From: Paguma larvata
Taxonomy: Eukaryota; Chordata; Mammalia; Carnivora; Viverridae
Direction of reading: 5' to 3'
NCBI GenBank assembly: GCA_030068075.1
Contig: CM057837.1
Coordinates: 26,399,089-26,463,088, forward strand
Length of the DNA stretch: 64,000 bases
The translations under genes and the position numbers were made by a program. Shown here one piece after another: positions 10,001-20,799 of the stretch; within the stretch, counting starts at the first letter, position 1; every line of letters begins with the position of its first letter. The notes beneath the pieces were generated by a model, which saw nothing but the letters and a program-made list of their open reading frames with translations, searched no databases and was not told the origin of the DNA.

Positions 10001-10679
10001 GCTGGAGTGGGGAAGGTCAGTGAAGGAGATGAGACCAGACTGCCAAGCAGGGCCACTGTGTATGGTTCTGCAGGTTGTGCACTGCACAAGGGCTTCACGT
10101 CTAAGCGAGTACCTTTTACTTCACAGATGTGGTAATATGTATGAGTGAATCTAAAATAGCTTTCTGGTGGATATGGGGTAAAGTATCTTTTTTGATGGAA
10201 TCAATATATTGCGATGGTTTTTCTGACAGATGGATAAAGATATCTCATGGAAGAAGTGCCTTTTCCTAATTTGCCCAGAGCTTTGGTTCTAGGCAGAGGT
10301 GTGAAATTGCTAAGCTTCTTGAAAGCAAGAAGTTTGCCATTAGCGAGGTGCCCAAGGGGCATTTTCAAAGCTTCAGGTGAAAGCCTCTGTCTAACTGAGG
10401 TGACCAGGCGGGGCCGGTCACAGGTCTGCCCTCGTAGTTATAGGTGGATCAACGCCCCTGTCGGGATTAACATTTTTAAGATTGCTCAGGTCGTTTTAGA
10501 CATCTCCTGGTCTTACCTGCCTTACACTTATATTTTCCCAGCTGTCCTGAGTTCCCCAGGGATTTCTTGTGCCCTACCAGTGTCTGTCCATGATGAGAAG
10601 TTGGCAGCAGTGACTGTCCTGGGGCGTCTATGGCTTAGGAAACAGAAGGTAGGGGGACAGCCGAGGATGGTATAAATTA
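10001..10679. other. No feature seen
   Basis: The stretch includes a 142-codon plus-strand frame (10247-10675), but its composition is ordinary and no domain or splice context supports it. Confidence 0.5.
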
Positions 10680-10795
10680 AGCAGCCTGGAGCAAATCATT
10701 TCCCTTCTCTGGACTTCAGTTTTCTCTCATTTAAAATAACTGGGTGGCCTAAGTTATTTGGCCCTTACTAGCTCTAAAGTTTATGTATTCACCAT
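10680..10795 (+). repeat. MIR remnant
   Basis: GAGCAAATCATTTCCCTTCTCTGG, then a CAGTTTTCTCTCATTTAAAAT phrase equivalent to the MIR 'cagtttcctcatctgtaaaat' segment. Confidence 0.6.
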
Positions 10796-10881
10796 CAAGG
10801 CCTGGGACCGAGTGGCGGGTGAGACTGACGTCCTTCTGACCTCACGGAGCGGACGCACAGGCCAACAGACATGTTGGGAGA

Positions 10882-11365
10882 CATATTGGTTTCCTATTGC
10901 TGCTTTAACCAATTGCCAGCAACAGAGTGGCTCGAAACAGCAAAAAGAACCTTTCTTCCCATTGTGGAAGTCAGAAGTCTGAAATGGGTCTCACTGGGTT
11001 AAAATCAAGGTGTCTGCAGAGCCTGGTGCTCTAGGGGAGACTCTGTTTCCTTGGCATATCTAGTTTCTAGAAGCCACCTGCGTTCCTTGGGCTTGTGGCC
11101 CCCTTCCTTCTTCAAAGCCAGCAACAGCAGGTCCAGTCCCTCTCATTGGCCATCTCTGTTTTTTCTTCTGTCTCCCTCTTCACTTTGTGATCACAGTGAA
11201 CCCACCACGACAATCCAGGCTAATCTCCCCATTTTAATGCCATCTAATTGGCAACCTTAATTCCACCTGGAACCTTAATTCCCCTTTGCCATCTAGGGTA
11301 ACATTCCCAGGTGCTGGGAATTAGGAGGTGGACATTTTTGGGGGCCATTATCCTCCCTCCCACAG
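10882..11365 (-). mobile_element. MLT1-type LTR (ERVL-MaLR)
   Basis: Starts GGTTTCCTATTGCTGCTTTAACC and contains AGTCAGAAGTCTGAAATGGG and TTCTAGAAGCCACCTGCGTTCC, ending near GGGGGCCATTATCCTCC. These phrases fit the reverse complement of MLT1-family LTRs. The exact subfamily is not assigned. Confidence 0.65.
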
Positions 11366-11511
11366 GAAGAGTACAGAGGACAAAGGGGTGTCATGAGTCC
11401 CCAGACCTTAGAGTATACAGAGATAAACTGGTCTGGTCAACTTAGGTTTTCTTTGCCAGTTAGGACCTGACATGATACAGAGAGGAAGCTGTAGGATGAG
11501 GGAGCCCTATG

Positions 11512-11551
<40 letters not shown>

Positions 11552-12109
11552 ATGTCCATCCATCCGTTCGTCTGTCTCTCGGGCAGATGGAAAGATCTGA
11601 GTTGCAGGAAGGAATGTTGAGTAAAGGAAGTAGAATATGTATGGAGTACTCTAAAACTTAATAGTGATGATGATGATGTCACTTAATTTGTGGTTAAATC
11701 AAATAAAACAACAGCCAAGTACAACAGAAACACCAGCAACAGCAATGTGTACATCGGGCACAGCAACTGGAGTGAATGTCTTGCTCAGGAGGAGGGTAAA
11801 GATACTGACAACCTTAATATTTTTTAATTTTCAAGCATTACAAAGGTAAAGGTCATGGTATAAAGGACCTAACCCAGTTTACCCGTGGTACATGACTAAT
11901 CGTATCTCCAGATCTATTTTTCACTCTATCTCCCACACTGTGGATCGTTTTGAAGAAAGTTCTGAACATCAATGCTAATTAATTAGATTTTGATAGCTTA
12001 GATAGATATATATATGTAAGGAACCAGCTAAAAAAAAAGAGGGTACAATAGTAGATGCAAAGAAATAGAAGGGAATGAGGAAGAGTAATCTTTACAAAAG
12101 AAAGCATGA
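11366..12109. other. Unassigned stretch holding a TG microsatellite
   Basis: Outside the TG repeat I recognise nothing. An (AT)n patch lies at about 12005-12017. Confidence 0.45.
11513..11549 (+). repeat. (TG)n microsatellite
   Basis: About 18 uninterrupted TG units, followed by CCATCCATCC-type sequence. Likely length-polymorphic. Confidence 0.97.
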
Positions 12110-13250
12110 GAGAAGGAAAAATAATCATGGAAATGCTAGAACAAATCAGACGTATACAATAAGATGGCTGAAATACATCCCAACATGAAACTACTTATAA
12201 TAAATGTCAACGGACGAAATGGTTCTGTTAAAATACAAAATTTCAGACTGGATTTAAAAAACGGCTATGTCCTCTGTAAGAAACACATATTAAATGTAAG
12301 GATGCTGAAAGGATAAAGGGTAAAGGTAAAAGGATTGAAAGGAGATGTGCCGGTAGACGCTAACAAAGGAAGCCAACATCGCTGTGCTGAGAGCAGGTGA
12401 ATAGGCTTTATGGCAAAAAGCTTTACTCGAGATAAAAGGGTGGGTAAAAGATTCAATTTGCCAGGAAGATATAGAAATTCTAAACTAGCATATGCCCAAT
12501 AATTTAGTTTCAAAGCCTAGGAATGAAAAACAGGAAATACCCATAAGGAGATAGGAGACTTGAATGACAATTAACAAGCTTTATATGTACATCCATACGC
12601 GTGTACCTGTACAGGACATGTATATAAAATGTTATAAAATCTGTATGTAAGTTACATATAAAATATGTAATTTTTAAAAATTATATGTAAACACTGCTTT
12701 AAATAAGTGCACAATTTACGTTCTTTTCGAGCACTCATAACGCATGTATAGAAGTTCTGTGCCATCAACCAGGTATTAACAAATTTGATAGGATTGGTGT
12801 CACATCGGATTTTCTGGTCACAATTCCATTTCATTAGAAACCAACAATAGATGGTAACTAGAAAAGAACATACTACAGGTAAGGGAAGGGATTGATGAAA
12901 TGGGGAATGAAGGCACGCTAGATGGCCGACAGAGCTGAACCCTGGATTCTTACACAAGACTAATAAAATTAATTTATTTGTCAGGATCCAAATAATCGAA
13001 ACACACACAATTGAGAACAAAAGATACAACGCAAATGGACAGTTTTGTGACTAGATGCTTCGTAAATCTGAAAATGTATATGAAATGGAAAAAAACAGGA
13101 ACTCAAGAAGAATTTAAAAACCTTCACGTCCTGCAACATTTATATAAATTGAATCAGAGTTTAAAAATCTCACGAGGAAAATACCGATCCTGTTGACTTT
13201 TTTTTCCAGTTGACTTTAAAGATAAATTTTATTATTTGAGGAGCACATAA
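12110..13250 (+). mobile_element. Old L1 (L1M-type), endonuclease and linker part of ORF2
   Basis: Decayed phrases of L1 ORF2 are recognisable in order, such as TTCAGACTGGATTTAAAAAAC, GTAAGAAACACATATTAAATG and ACTCAAGAAGAATTTAAAAAC. All frames are broken. It appears continuous with the RT part further on, split by two SINEs. Confidence 0.55.
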
Positions 13251-13426
13251 TTTTTTTTTAAGTTTATTTGTTAATTTTGAGAGAGAGAGAGAGAGAAACT
13301 CAGGCAGACTCAGCCCTGTCAGTGTGGAGCCCAACATGGGGCCTGAACTCACAAACAGTGAGATCATGACCTGAGGTGAAACCGAGAGTTCAGGTGCTTA
13401 ACCGACTGAGCCACTCAGGCGCCCCC
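13251..13426 (-). mobile_element. CAN-SINE inside old L1
   Basis: Reverse copy with T-rich tail, GA repeat and head complement ending GAGCCACTCAGGCGCCCC. Confidence 0.92.
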
Positions 13427-13541
13427 AAGGAACAAATAATTTCAATTCTACACAAACCATTTTAGAGTTTAGGAAAAAAGGAACTGTTTTCTAATTCATT
13501 CTATAAGGTTAGTGTAACCAGATATAAAAACAACAAGTATA

Positions 13542-13740
13542 GGGGTGCCTGGGTGGCTCATTCTGTTGAGTGTCCAACTTCGGCTCAGGACATGATCTTT
13601 CGGTTCCCAAGTTCGAGCCCCACATTGGGCTTGCTGCTGTCAGTCTGTCAGTGCAGAGCCTGCTTCAGATTCTCTGTCCCCTGCTCTCTGCCCCTCCCCC
13701 ACTTTTGTTCTCCCAAAAATAAATAAGTATTTAAAAACAA
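13542..13740 (+). mobile_element. CAN-SINE inside old L1
   Basis: Starts GGGGTGCCTGGGTGGCTCA and ends AAATAAATAAGTATTTAAAA. ACAACAAG-like flanks on both sides suggest a short target duplication. Confidence 0.93.
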
Positions 13741-15401
13741 AACAAGTTTAAGAAAGGAAAATTTCAAGCCATGCTCAGTTGCGAACACACATACAAAAGT
13801 TGTAAACAAAATATCAGCAAACCCAATTCAGTAATGAAAAAAAATAATTGATCAGATCCAAGATAGATTTACCTCAGAGATGAAGTGTTGGCTTACTATT
13901 AGAAGTCATTCATGTAATTCACATTAACATATTAAAGAAAAAAAGACGACCATTGAAAGAGATGCAGAAAAAGCATTTGATAAAATTCAACATACAGTTA
14001 TGTTCCATGCTCTTGAAAAACTAGAAAAAGATTTCCTTAACTGATAAGCCATGTCCACAAAACCGTATAGTGAATATATTTAACTCCTCTATTTAATATT
14101 GTACTGGAAGTCTCAGGCCCTAGCCAGCACAGTATGGTAAGAAACAGAATTAACATTAGGTTCAGGAAGGGAAAAACAGAACTGTGACTATTTATACATC
14201 CTGTGATTTTTCTATGTAGAAAATACAGGAGGGAAGCTACAATAAGTTGTTAGAAACTTTAGTAGGTTTGCTGGACACAAGGTCAACATATAAAAATTAA
14301 TTATATTTTGTTATGCCAACAGAAACAAAATGTTGGTATATAGCCAACAGCATAAATAATAAAATATCATTTATATTCACACTAAGAAATCTCCAACCCT
14401 CCCCGCTCCCACAAAGAAAACATCAGATCTAGATGACTTTACAGATAACTTCTATTGAAGGAAAAAATAATTTTAGTAATCTGATAAAATATGTACAAGA
14501 CCCTATGGAGACAACTATAAATTTTATTGAAAGACATTGATGGAAACCTAAATTGGAGAGAGATGCCAAGCTTGTGTATTAGAAAATTCACTATTATAAA
14601 GTTGTTGGTTCTTCCAAATTCATCTATAGATTCAATGCAATTCCAGTCAAAATCTTAACTTTATTAGGATTTGTGTGTGTGTCAAATTTGATAAGCCAGT
14701 TCTTAAACGTCTGGAAAAATGAAGGCCAAGAAAGCCAACCCACTCTTGAAGAAAAAGAACTAAATGTGTAGTGGTAGACTTGCCAAAGATGAAAATTAAT
14801 ATAAAGCTTCAACAATTCAGGTGCTGTGCTACTGAGGCAGCCATTGGCTGAGTTGTCAATCAGACCTGGGGCACCTTGGTGGCCTAGTCTGTTAAGCATC
14901 TGACTTCAGCTCAGGTCATTATCTCCTGGTACGTGGGTTTGAGCCCCGCATCGGGCTCTGTGCTGACAGCTCAGAGCCTGGCGCCTGCTTCAGATTCTGT
15001 GTCTCCCTCTCTCTCTGCCCCTCCCCCGCTCACATGCACGTGCTCTTTCTCTCGATCTCTCAAAAATAAATAAATACTAAAAAATTAAAAAAAAAAAAAC
15101 CAGACACACACATATAAAGAAACTTGATCTATGTTGGAAGCTTGATCTGTGATGGAGTTTCCAGTAAATAATACTTGGATAATTGAGAATCCATATGGGG
15201 GGAAAAAAAGCAATAGATCCCTACATCACATTTTAGATAAACATCAATTTCAGGTAGATTAAAGATTAAATGTGAAAGACAAAGCTCTAGCTTTTAAAAG
15301 ACAGTATAGGGAAATATCCTTATGACTTCAGGGCAGGAAAGGATTTCTTAAACAAGACACACACACATAAACCCCACTAACTATGATAACAAATATTACT
15401 T
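13741..15401 (+). mobile_element. Old L1 (L1M-type), reverse-transcriptase part of ORF2
   Basis: Recognisable ORF2 phrases include GATGCAGAAAAAGCATTTGAT, TTGTACTGGAAGTCTCAGGCCC and CTATGTAGAAAATACAGGAGG. All frames are decayed. It is interrupted by a SINE at 14868 and by a younger L1 immediately after 15401. Confidence 0.7.
14868..15098 (+). mobile_element. CAN-SINE inside old L1
   Basis: Near complete copy from GGGGCACCTTGGTGGCC to AAATAAATAAATACT and an A-rich tail. Flanks CAGACCT and CAGACAC may be the target duplication. Confidence 0.93.
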
Positions 15402-16255
15402 ATGAAAAGATGCTCAACATCACTCATCATCAGGGAAACACACATCAAAACCACATTGAGATACCACCCCATGCAAGTCAGAGTGGCTAAAATGAACAAC
15501 TCAGGAAACAACAGATGTTGGCGAGGATGTGGAGAAACGGGAACCCTCTTGCACTGTTGGTGGAAATGCAAACTGGTGCAGCCACTCTGGAAAACAGCGT
15601 GAAGGTTCCTCAAAAAATTAAAAGTAGAACGATCCTATGACCCCAGGAATAGCACTATTAGGAATTTATCCAAAGGATACAAGAGTGCTGATGCATAGGG
15701 GCACTTTTACCCCAATGTTTATAGCAGCATTTTCAACAGTAGCCAAATCATGGAAAGAGCCTAAATGTCCATCAACTGATGAAGGGATAAAGAAGATGTG
15801 GTTTATATATACAATGGAATACTACTTGGCAATGAGAAAGAGTGAAATCCTGCCATTTGCAACAATGTGGATGGCACTGGAGGGTATTATGCTAAGTGAA
15901 ATAAGTCAGTCAGAGAAAGACAGATACCATGTGTTTCCACGCATATGTGGATCTTGAGAAACTTAAGACTATGGGGGAGGGGAAGGGGAAAAATAGTTTC
16001 AAACAGAGAGGGAGGCAAACCACAAGAGACTTTTAAATACAGAGAACAAACTGAGGGTTGATGGAGAAGGGGGAAGAGAGGGGAAAATGGGAGATAGGCA
16101 TTGAGGAGAGCACTTGTTGGGATGAGCACTTGGTGTCATATGTAAGTGATGAAACATGGAAATCTGCCCCCAAAACCAAGGGCACGCTGTATACACTGAA
16201 TGTTAGCTAACTCGACAATAAATTATATTAAAAATAAATAAAATCAAATGAAAAA
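15402..16255 (+). mobile_element. Younger carnivore L1, 3' end, 5' truncated
   Basis: The sequence starts at ATGAAAAGATGCTCAACATC in the C-terminal part of ORF2 and runs through the 3' UTR to an AATAAATTATATTAAAAATAAA tail. Peptides such as [20 protein letters not shown] match the better preserved L1 at 61.7-63.5 kb. The frame stops near 15600 and reopens at 15637-15957, so it is dead. AAATATTACTT at 15391-15401 and 16292-16302 is the likely target duplication within the older L1. Confidence 0.88.
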
Positions 16256-16291
16256 GGGAAAAATTCTGCATGAAACTTGAAAAAAGGCAAT
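16256..16291 (+). mobile_element. Possible L1 3' transduction with second A tail
   Basis: Between the first A-rich tail of the younger L1 and the second target-duplication copy lies a short non-L1 segment ending in CTTGAAAAAA. This could be transduced 3' flank, or simply a degenerate tail. Confidence 0.35.
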
Positions 16292-16580
16292 AAATATTAC
16301 TTCATTAAAATTAAGAGCTCCTGTTCCTCAGACGACACCACATAGTAAAGTAAAAAGACAAGTCACAAACTGAGATGAGCTATTCACAATACCTGTGACT
16401 GAGTAGTGTCTTAGCACCCAAACTGTGTAAAAGAACCCCTAAAAATTTGATATGAGTCATACAACCTAATAGAAAAATTGATAAAAAGTGTGAAAAGTTA
16501 CTGAGGGCCGAGGAAGTTTGGCTAATAAACAGGAGAATTAATGAGACTATAATGTAGGAAATGCGAATTGACTGCCCAAT
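16292..16580 (+). mobile_element. Old L1 continuation after younger L1
   Basis: TTCATTAAAATTAAGAGCTCC resumes the old ORF2 exactly where it broke at 15401, followed by AAAAAGACAAGTCACAAACTG. The join confirms nesting. Confidence 0.7.
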
Positions 16581-16697
16581 CATGGGTTATGTGTGGCTTC
16601 AACTTTACTAGACCTTGCCAAATTATTTTCCAAATAGTTTGTACCAATTTCACCCTCTCTAGCAGTGTGTGAGTTCCAGTGCTACCACATTCTTGTA

Positions 16698-16737
16698 TTT
16701 TTAAAAATTTTATTTTTATATTTTAAAGTTTATTTAT

Positions 16738-16776
<39 letters not shown>

Positions 16777-16941
16777 ATGGACAGGAGGAGCAGAGAGAGA
16801 GGGAGAAAGAGAACTCCCAAGCAGGCTCAACCCTGTCAGCATGGAGCCCAATGTGGGGGTTGAACCCACGAACTGTGAGATCATGACCTGAGTGGAAATC
16901 AAGAGTCGGACCCTTCACTGACTGAGCCACCCAGACGCCCT
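16698..16941 (-). mobile_element. CAN-SINE with expanded (GA)n
   Basis: Reverse copy; the GA stretch at 16741-16771 is expanded to about 15 units. Head complement ends GAGCCACCCAGACGCCC. Confidence 0.92.
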
Positions 16942-17052
16942 AAGGTTTTATTTCTAAGTAATCTCTACACCCAATGTGGGGCTTGAACTTACGACCCCAT
17001 GATCAAGAGTCACATGCTCCACCGACTAAGCCAGCCCGGTGCAGGTGCCCCC
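16942..17052 (-). mobile_element. Short-type CAN-SINE
   Basis: TAAGTAATCTCTACACCCAATG then GAGTCACATGCTCCACCGAC and AGCCAGCCCGGTGC are the reverse of the short SINE type. It directly follows the previous SINE. Confidence 0.85.
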
Positions 17053-17135
17053 AAGAGTTCTAGTTCCATCCTCATCTTGTCAACATTGAACACTGACAGA
17101 ATATTTGATTTTGCCAGTCTGGTGGTGTACACATA

Positions 17136-17739
17136 CGTACATCACCTCTTTGATGGTCGATCTTCTCCACCAACGCAGACACCAGTCACCAGTTAGTGTG
17201 GCTTCAAGGAGTTTCCATCCTTTCTTCTGGTGGTGGCAGAGCATGAATAGGGAAGGAGAGCACAGGGAGCCCCCCGGCAGGACCCTTGCTTCTTAGGTTG
17301 AACGTGGGGTGGTGGGATGAGGAGGTCCGGGAAAACCACCAGCATCTACTCTGGTGATAAGAACTGAAAGACAAGGAAATTTGAACCTGCGTCTGCTTGT
17401 GTGAGGAGACCTACCAGACCACAGCAAGGATGCTTATAATTTATGTCTCACATTTGGAACGGTTGCTTTTGGCCAGACTTGAGTATCTCCTGGATAGTTA
17501 TTTGGCTCTGTTTACGCCTTTCAAAAGTTGCATAGAACTTTGCCCTCATGGCCAGTACTTTGTGATCATAATGAAGTTATAAATTAAAGAGTTAATGTAA
17601 GAAGTTAAACGACACGCACAGACAACTTAGAAGGAAGTGCATGTAAGCATTTACCTCATCTCTGAACTGGGAGGGTCTTTCTAAGCGTCTAGATGATGGA
17701 TGAAATCCCTAAGGAAAAAGCCCTAGATCTGACAACATG
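17136..17739. other. No feature seen
   Basis: Single-copy in appearance, without coding or repeat signature that I can name. Confidence 0.45.
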
Positions 17740-17918
17740 AAAACGTATGAAAACTTAACATCAACAAAGGGCAAATGGCAACAAACAACTATTTCTGGCA
17801 AATATTTCCCCCAAACAAAAATATATGGCAAATATTTTCCAGAATATATTTGTCATATGAAAACACAGGGTTGCTGTTTTTTATGTTCAGAGGCATATTT
17901 ATTTATTTATTTTATTAT

Positions 17919-18065
17919 GTGTTAATTTTCTAATCAATTTGTGCTATACACATTATTTATATGTCTTATCTACATTATATTAATATTGATATTTGTATTT
18001 ATGTATTATTTTTATATATTTTATGAGAAATATTGTAAAACACAAATTGATTAGAAAATTAACAC
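17919..18065. repeat. Perfect 25-bp inverted repeat, 97-bp loop
   Basis: The arm at 17919-17943 (GTGTTAATTTTCTAATC...) is the exact reverse complement of 18041-18065 (...GATTAGAAAATTAACAC). The right arm fits normal L1 sequence, so the left arm looks like an inverted copy. The loop is very AT-rich. Confidence 0.92.
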
Positions 18066-18486
18066 AGAGATAGAAATATGAGAAAAGAACGTGGACAAAT
18101 AATTCACAGGTGACGTAAAAATTGCTTGTAAATGTAAGGGAAAAAGTTTCAACTCCACTAATAACCAAAGAAAGGCAAATTAAAACAAGATCCTCTTTTT
18201 ACCTATCAAATGATTTTAAGAATCATCCAGATTTTCAAGAATTTGAAATGGATCCTCTCTGCCTACTGTCATGACACTTATATTCAGGGCTCACCTCTGA
18301 GGAGGAAATGATGAAGGGTGGGATTTGGGGAGATAAAGCAACATATTAGCCTTGTCTATACTATTTGAATTTTTCACAGTAGGAAGTAACCTGCTGTTTG
18401 AATAATTAAAATTTCTTGGTAATACTTTCATTGGAAAGGTACCTTTTATTGGAGAGCCATTTCGCATTCTCTATTAAGAATCTCAA

Positions 18487-18710
18487 GGGGCGCCTGGGTG
18501 GCTCAGCTGGTTAGGCGGCCGACTTCAGCTCAGGTCATGATCTCACAGTCTGTGAGTTCGAGCCCCACGTCGGGCTCTGTGCTGACGGCTCATCAGAGCC
18601 TAGAGCCTGCTTCAGATTCTGTATCTCCCTCTCTCTCTGCCCTTCTCCTGCTCACGCTCTGTCTCTATGTCTCTGAAGAATGGATAAACCTTAAAAAATA
18701 ACCAAAAAAC
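18487..18710 (+). mobile_element. CAN-SINE inside old L1
   Basis: Full-length copy from GGGGCGCCTGGGTGGCTCAG. CTCAA before the element and CTCAAA after the tail suggest a short target duplication. Confidence 0.95.
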
Positions 18711-19105
18711 CTCAAATGCGCATACCTATTGGATCAATGCTTTGACTTCTAGGAATCTGTTCAAAGGAAGTAACCCAAGATGTAATTAAAGCTTAAGCAA
18801 AAATTTTTACTGCAGGATTGTTTGTAACACTATAGAATTAAAAACAAGTTAAGGGCCAAATAAAGAGAGGCAGTTAAATAATGGTACATGAATGTGATGA
18901 CGTATTATATGATTAATGAAAGTTATGTTTTCTATTAATCTTTAATAACATAGAAGAATGCTCATCCTATAAATCCATAACTATGCTGTAGTCCTAAAAT
19001 ATTAACAATTGGTATCCTTGGGGCTGTGGGTATGAATTAAAAGCTGTCGGCTTCTTCTAGTGTTGTGTTAAGAACTAGGCTTTGGAGTCACACAGGCCTT
19101 CCATC

Positions 19106-19346
19106 TTCAAGGCCAGCAATGGCCAGTTGACCCTTTCTTGATTCAAGTCTGTCTGACACTGACTCTTCGGCCTCCAACTTTCCTGTACAAGGACCCTTGG
19201 GTTTACATTGGGCCCACCTGGATAAGCCAGGATAATCTACTTACGTTAAGATCTGCTGAATAACAATGTTAATTCCATCTCCAGCTTTAATTCCCTTTTG
19301 CCACGTAGGTAATATATTCACAAGTTTGGGTGGCCATTGTACTGAC
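19106..19346 (-). mobile_element. MLT1-type LTR fragment inside MIR
   Basis: CCATCTTCAAGGCCAGCAATG, GTTTACATTGGGCCCACC and GGTGGCCATTGT match the reverse of the MLT1-type LTR also seen at 10.9-11.4 kb. Confidence 0.6.
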
Positions 19347-19410
19347 CACCACATTAGCTGTGTGGCCTTGAGCAAGGTATTCTCTTGAACCGTAGTTTCT
19401 TCATCTCTAA

Positions 19411-19625
19411 CAGGGTTTCTGAACCTCAGCACTATTGACATTTGGGGATGGATAATTCTTTGTCATAAGGGATATCTGCACGCGATAGGATGTTTGGCAG
19501 TATCCATGGTCTCTATCCATTAGATACCATAGCAATTGTCCCCTCCACACAATGTGACAACCAAATATATCTCCCAACTTTGCCACATGTCCCTTGTGGG
19601 AAAAATTGCTCCTAGTTGAGAAATG
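19411..19625 (-). mobile_element. MER5A (hAT-Charlie MITE) inside MIR
   Basis: CAGGGTTTCTGAACCTCAGC at one end and TCCTAGTTGAGAAATGG at the other, with ATTGACATTTGGGG and TGACAACCAAATATATCTCC between, fit reverse MER5A. CTCTAA and CCTATAA flanks fit a decayed 8-bp duplication. Confidence 0.85.
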
Positions 19626-19755
19626 GCCTATAAAATGGCTATAGTTCTTACCTCATAGTATACTTGTGACTATCAGACTAGATGGTGTGTGTAAAAGATC
19701 TAACATAGTGGCTGCGGCATGGCAAGGGCTCCCCAGGGAGTATAGATCTGTAGTT

Positions 19756-20130
19756 TTTTTTTTTCTGTTTTAAGATTTTATTTAATCTTTACACTCCACG
19801 TGGGGCTTGAATTTACAACCCCAAGATCAATAGTGACATGCTCTAGGGACACCTGGGTGGCTCTGTTAAGCGTCTGACTCCTGACTTTGGCTCAGGTCAT
19901 GATCTCACAGTTTGTGAGTTTGAGCCCTACATTGGACTCTGTGCTGACAGCTCTGTGTTGACCCTGCTTGGGATTCTCTCTCCCTTTTCTCTGTACCCCC
20001 CTCCCCAACTTGTGCTCTCTCTCTCTCTCCCCCAATAAATAAATAAATAAATAAGTAAATAAATAAATAAATAAAACCTTAACAAAAGAAAAAGTCCCAT
20101 GCTCTACCAACTGAGCCATCCAGGCACCCC
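19756..20130 (-). mobile_element. Outer CAN-SINE split by another SINE
   Basis: Left part 19756-19845 ends TGACATGCTCTA and the right part 20099-20130 resumes ATGCTCTACCAACTGAGCC. ATGCTCTA is present on both sides of the inner element as its target duplication. Confidence 0.9.
19846..20098 (+). mobile_element. Inner CAN-SINE with long (AAAT)n tail
   Basis: Starts GGGACACCTGGGTGGCTC and ends in about ten AAAT-type units (20034-20074). It sits within the outer reverse SINE and has an exact 8-bp target duplication. Confidence 0.93.
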
Positions 20131-20295
20131 TTGATCTGTGGTTTACTTTTCTGAATGCGTAATACTCCTATAGTAATTTAAATAAAACTTATTAGAAATA
20201 AGCATTAGGCCTGAAAAATAAATAACATTCAAAAGCAAAAGTACCTTTTCAATGAAACTATTACAAATACATTTTAATTATTCAAATAGTGGGTT

Positions 20296-20426
20296 GGGGC
20301 ACCAGGGTGTCTCAGTAGGTTAAGCATCTGACTCTCGATCTCAGCTCAGGTCTTATCTCAGGGTTGTGAGTTCAGGCCTCACACTGGGCCCCACTCTGGG
20401 TGTGGAGCCTACTTAAAAAAAAAAAT
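20296..20426 (+). mobile_element. Short-type CAN-SINE
   Basis: GGGGCACCAGGGTGTCTCAG head, GTTGTGAGTTCAGGCC and a short body ending TGGAGCCTACTTAAAAAAA. Confidence 0.88.
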
Positions 20427-20588
20427 AGAGGTTAATTCCTATTTTGAAAAACTTAAATAGTATATAAAAGGCTAATATTTTCCTTCCTTTCCCTAATCCC
20501 CACCCTCTATCATTTTCATCCTGGAGACAACCCCTGAATGTAAGGGTCATGAGAGTGGTACTTCATTTGTATTTTTCATCATTTACTT

Positions 20589-20796
20589 TTAAATTTTTTA
20601 AATATATATTTATTTTGAGAGTGAGAGCACAAGCAGGGGAGATGCAGAGATGGAAGGAGAGAGAGAGAATCCCAAGCAGGCTCTGCACTGTCAGTGCAGA
20701 ATCTGACACAGGACCAGAACTCATAAACTGTGAGATCATGAGCTAAGCCAAAATCAAGAGTTGGTCACTTAACCAACTGAGCCACCTAGGTGTCCC
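20589..20796 (-). mobile_element. CAN-SINE
   Basis: Reverse copy, TATTTATTTTGAGAGTGAGAG to GAGCCACCTAGGTGTCCC. Confidence 0.92.
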
Positions 20797-20799
20797 TGT

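Larger units (their letters stand above)
16590..17135 (-). mobile_element. Old L1 ORF2 fragment, reverse orientation
   Basis: TTGCCAAATTATTTTCCAAATAG, TGTACCAATTTCACCC and GTCAACATTGAACACTGACAG are reverse-complement ORF2 phrases. It abuts forward-oriented L1 at about 16580. Two SINEs interrupt it. Confidence 0.5.
17740..19010 (+). mobile_element. Old L1 (L1M-type) ORF2 C-terminal and 3' region
   Basis: ACAAATAATTCACAGG, TCAACTCCACTAATAACCAAAG and GCAAATTAAAACAAGATCC are decayed ORF2 phrases, followed after the SINE by the CAAAGGAAGTAACCCAAGATG and TTTTTACTGCAGGATTG portions. It holds a perfect inverted repeat. Confidence 0.6.
19040..19740 (+). repeat. MIR split by two later insertions
   Basis: MIR pieces lie at about 19040-19105 (GCTTTGGAGTCACACAGG), 19347-19410 (AGCTGTGTGGCCTTGAGCAAG) and 19626-19740 (AAAATGGCTATAGTTCTTACC). 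In that order they reconstruct one MIR interrupted twice. Confidence 0.65.
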
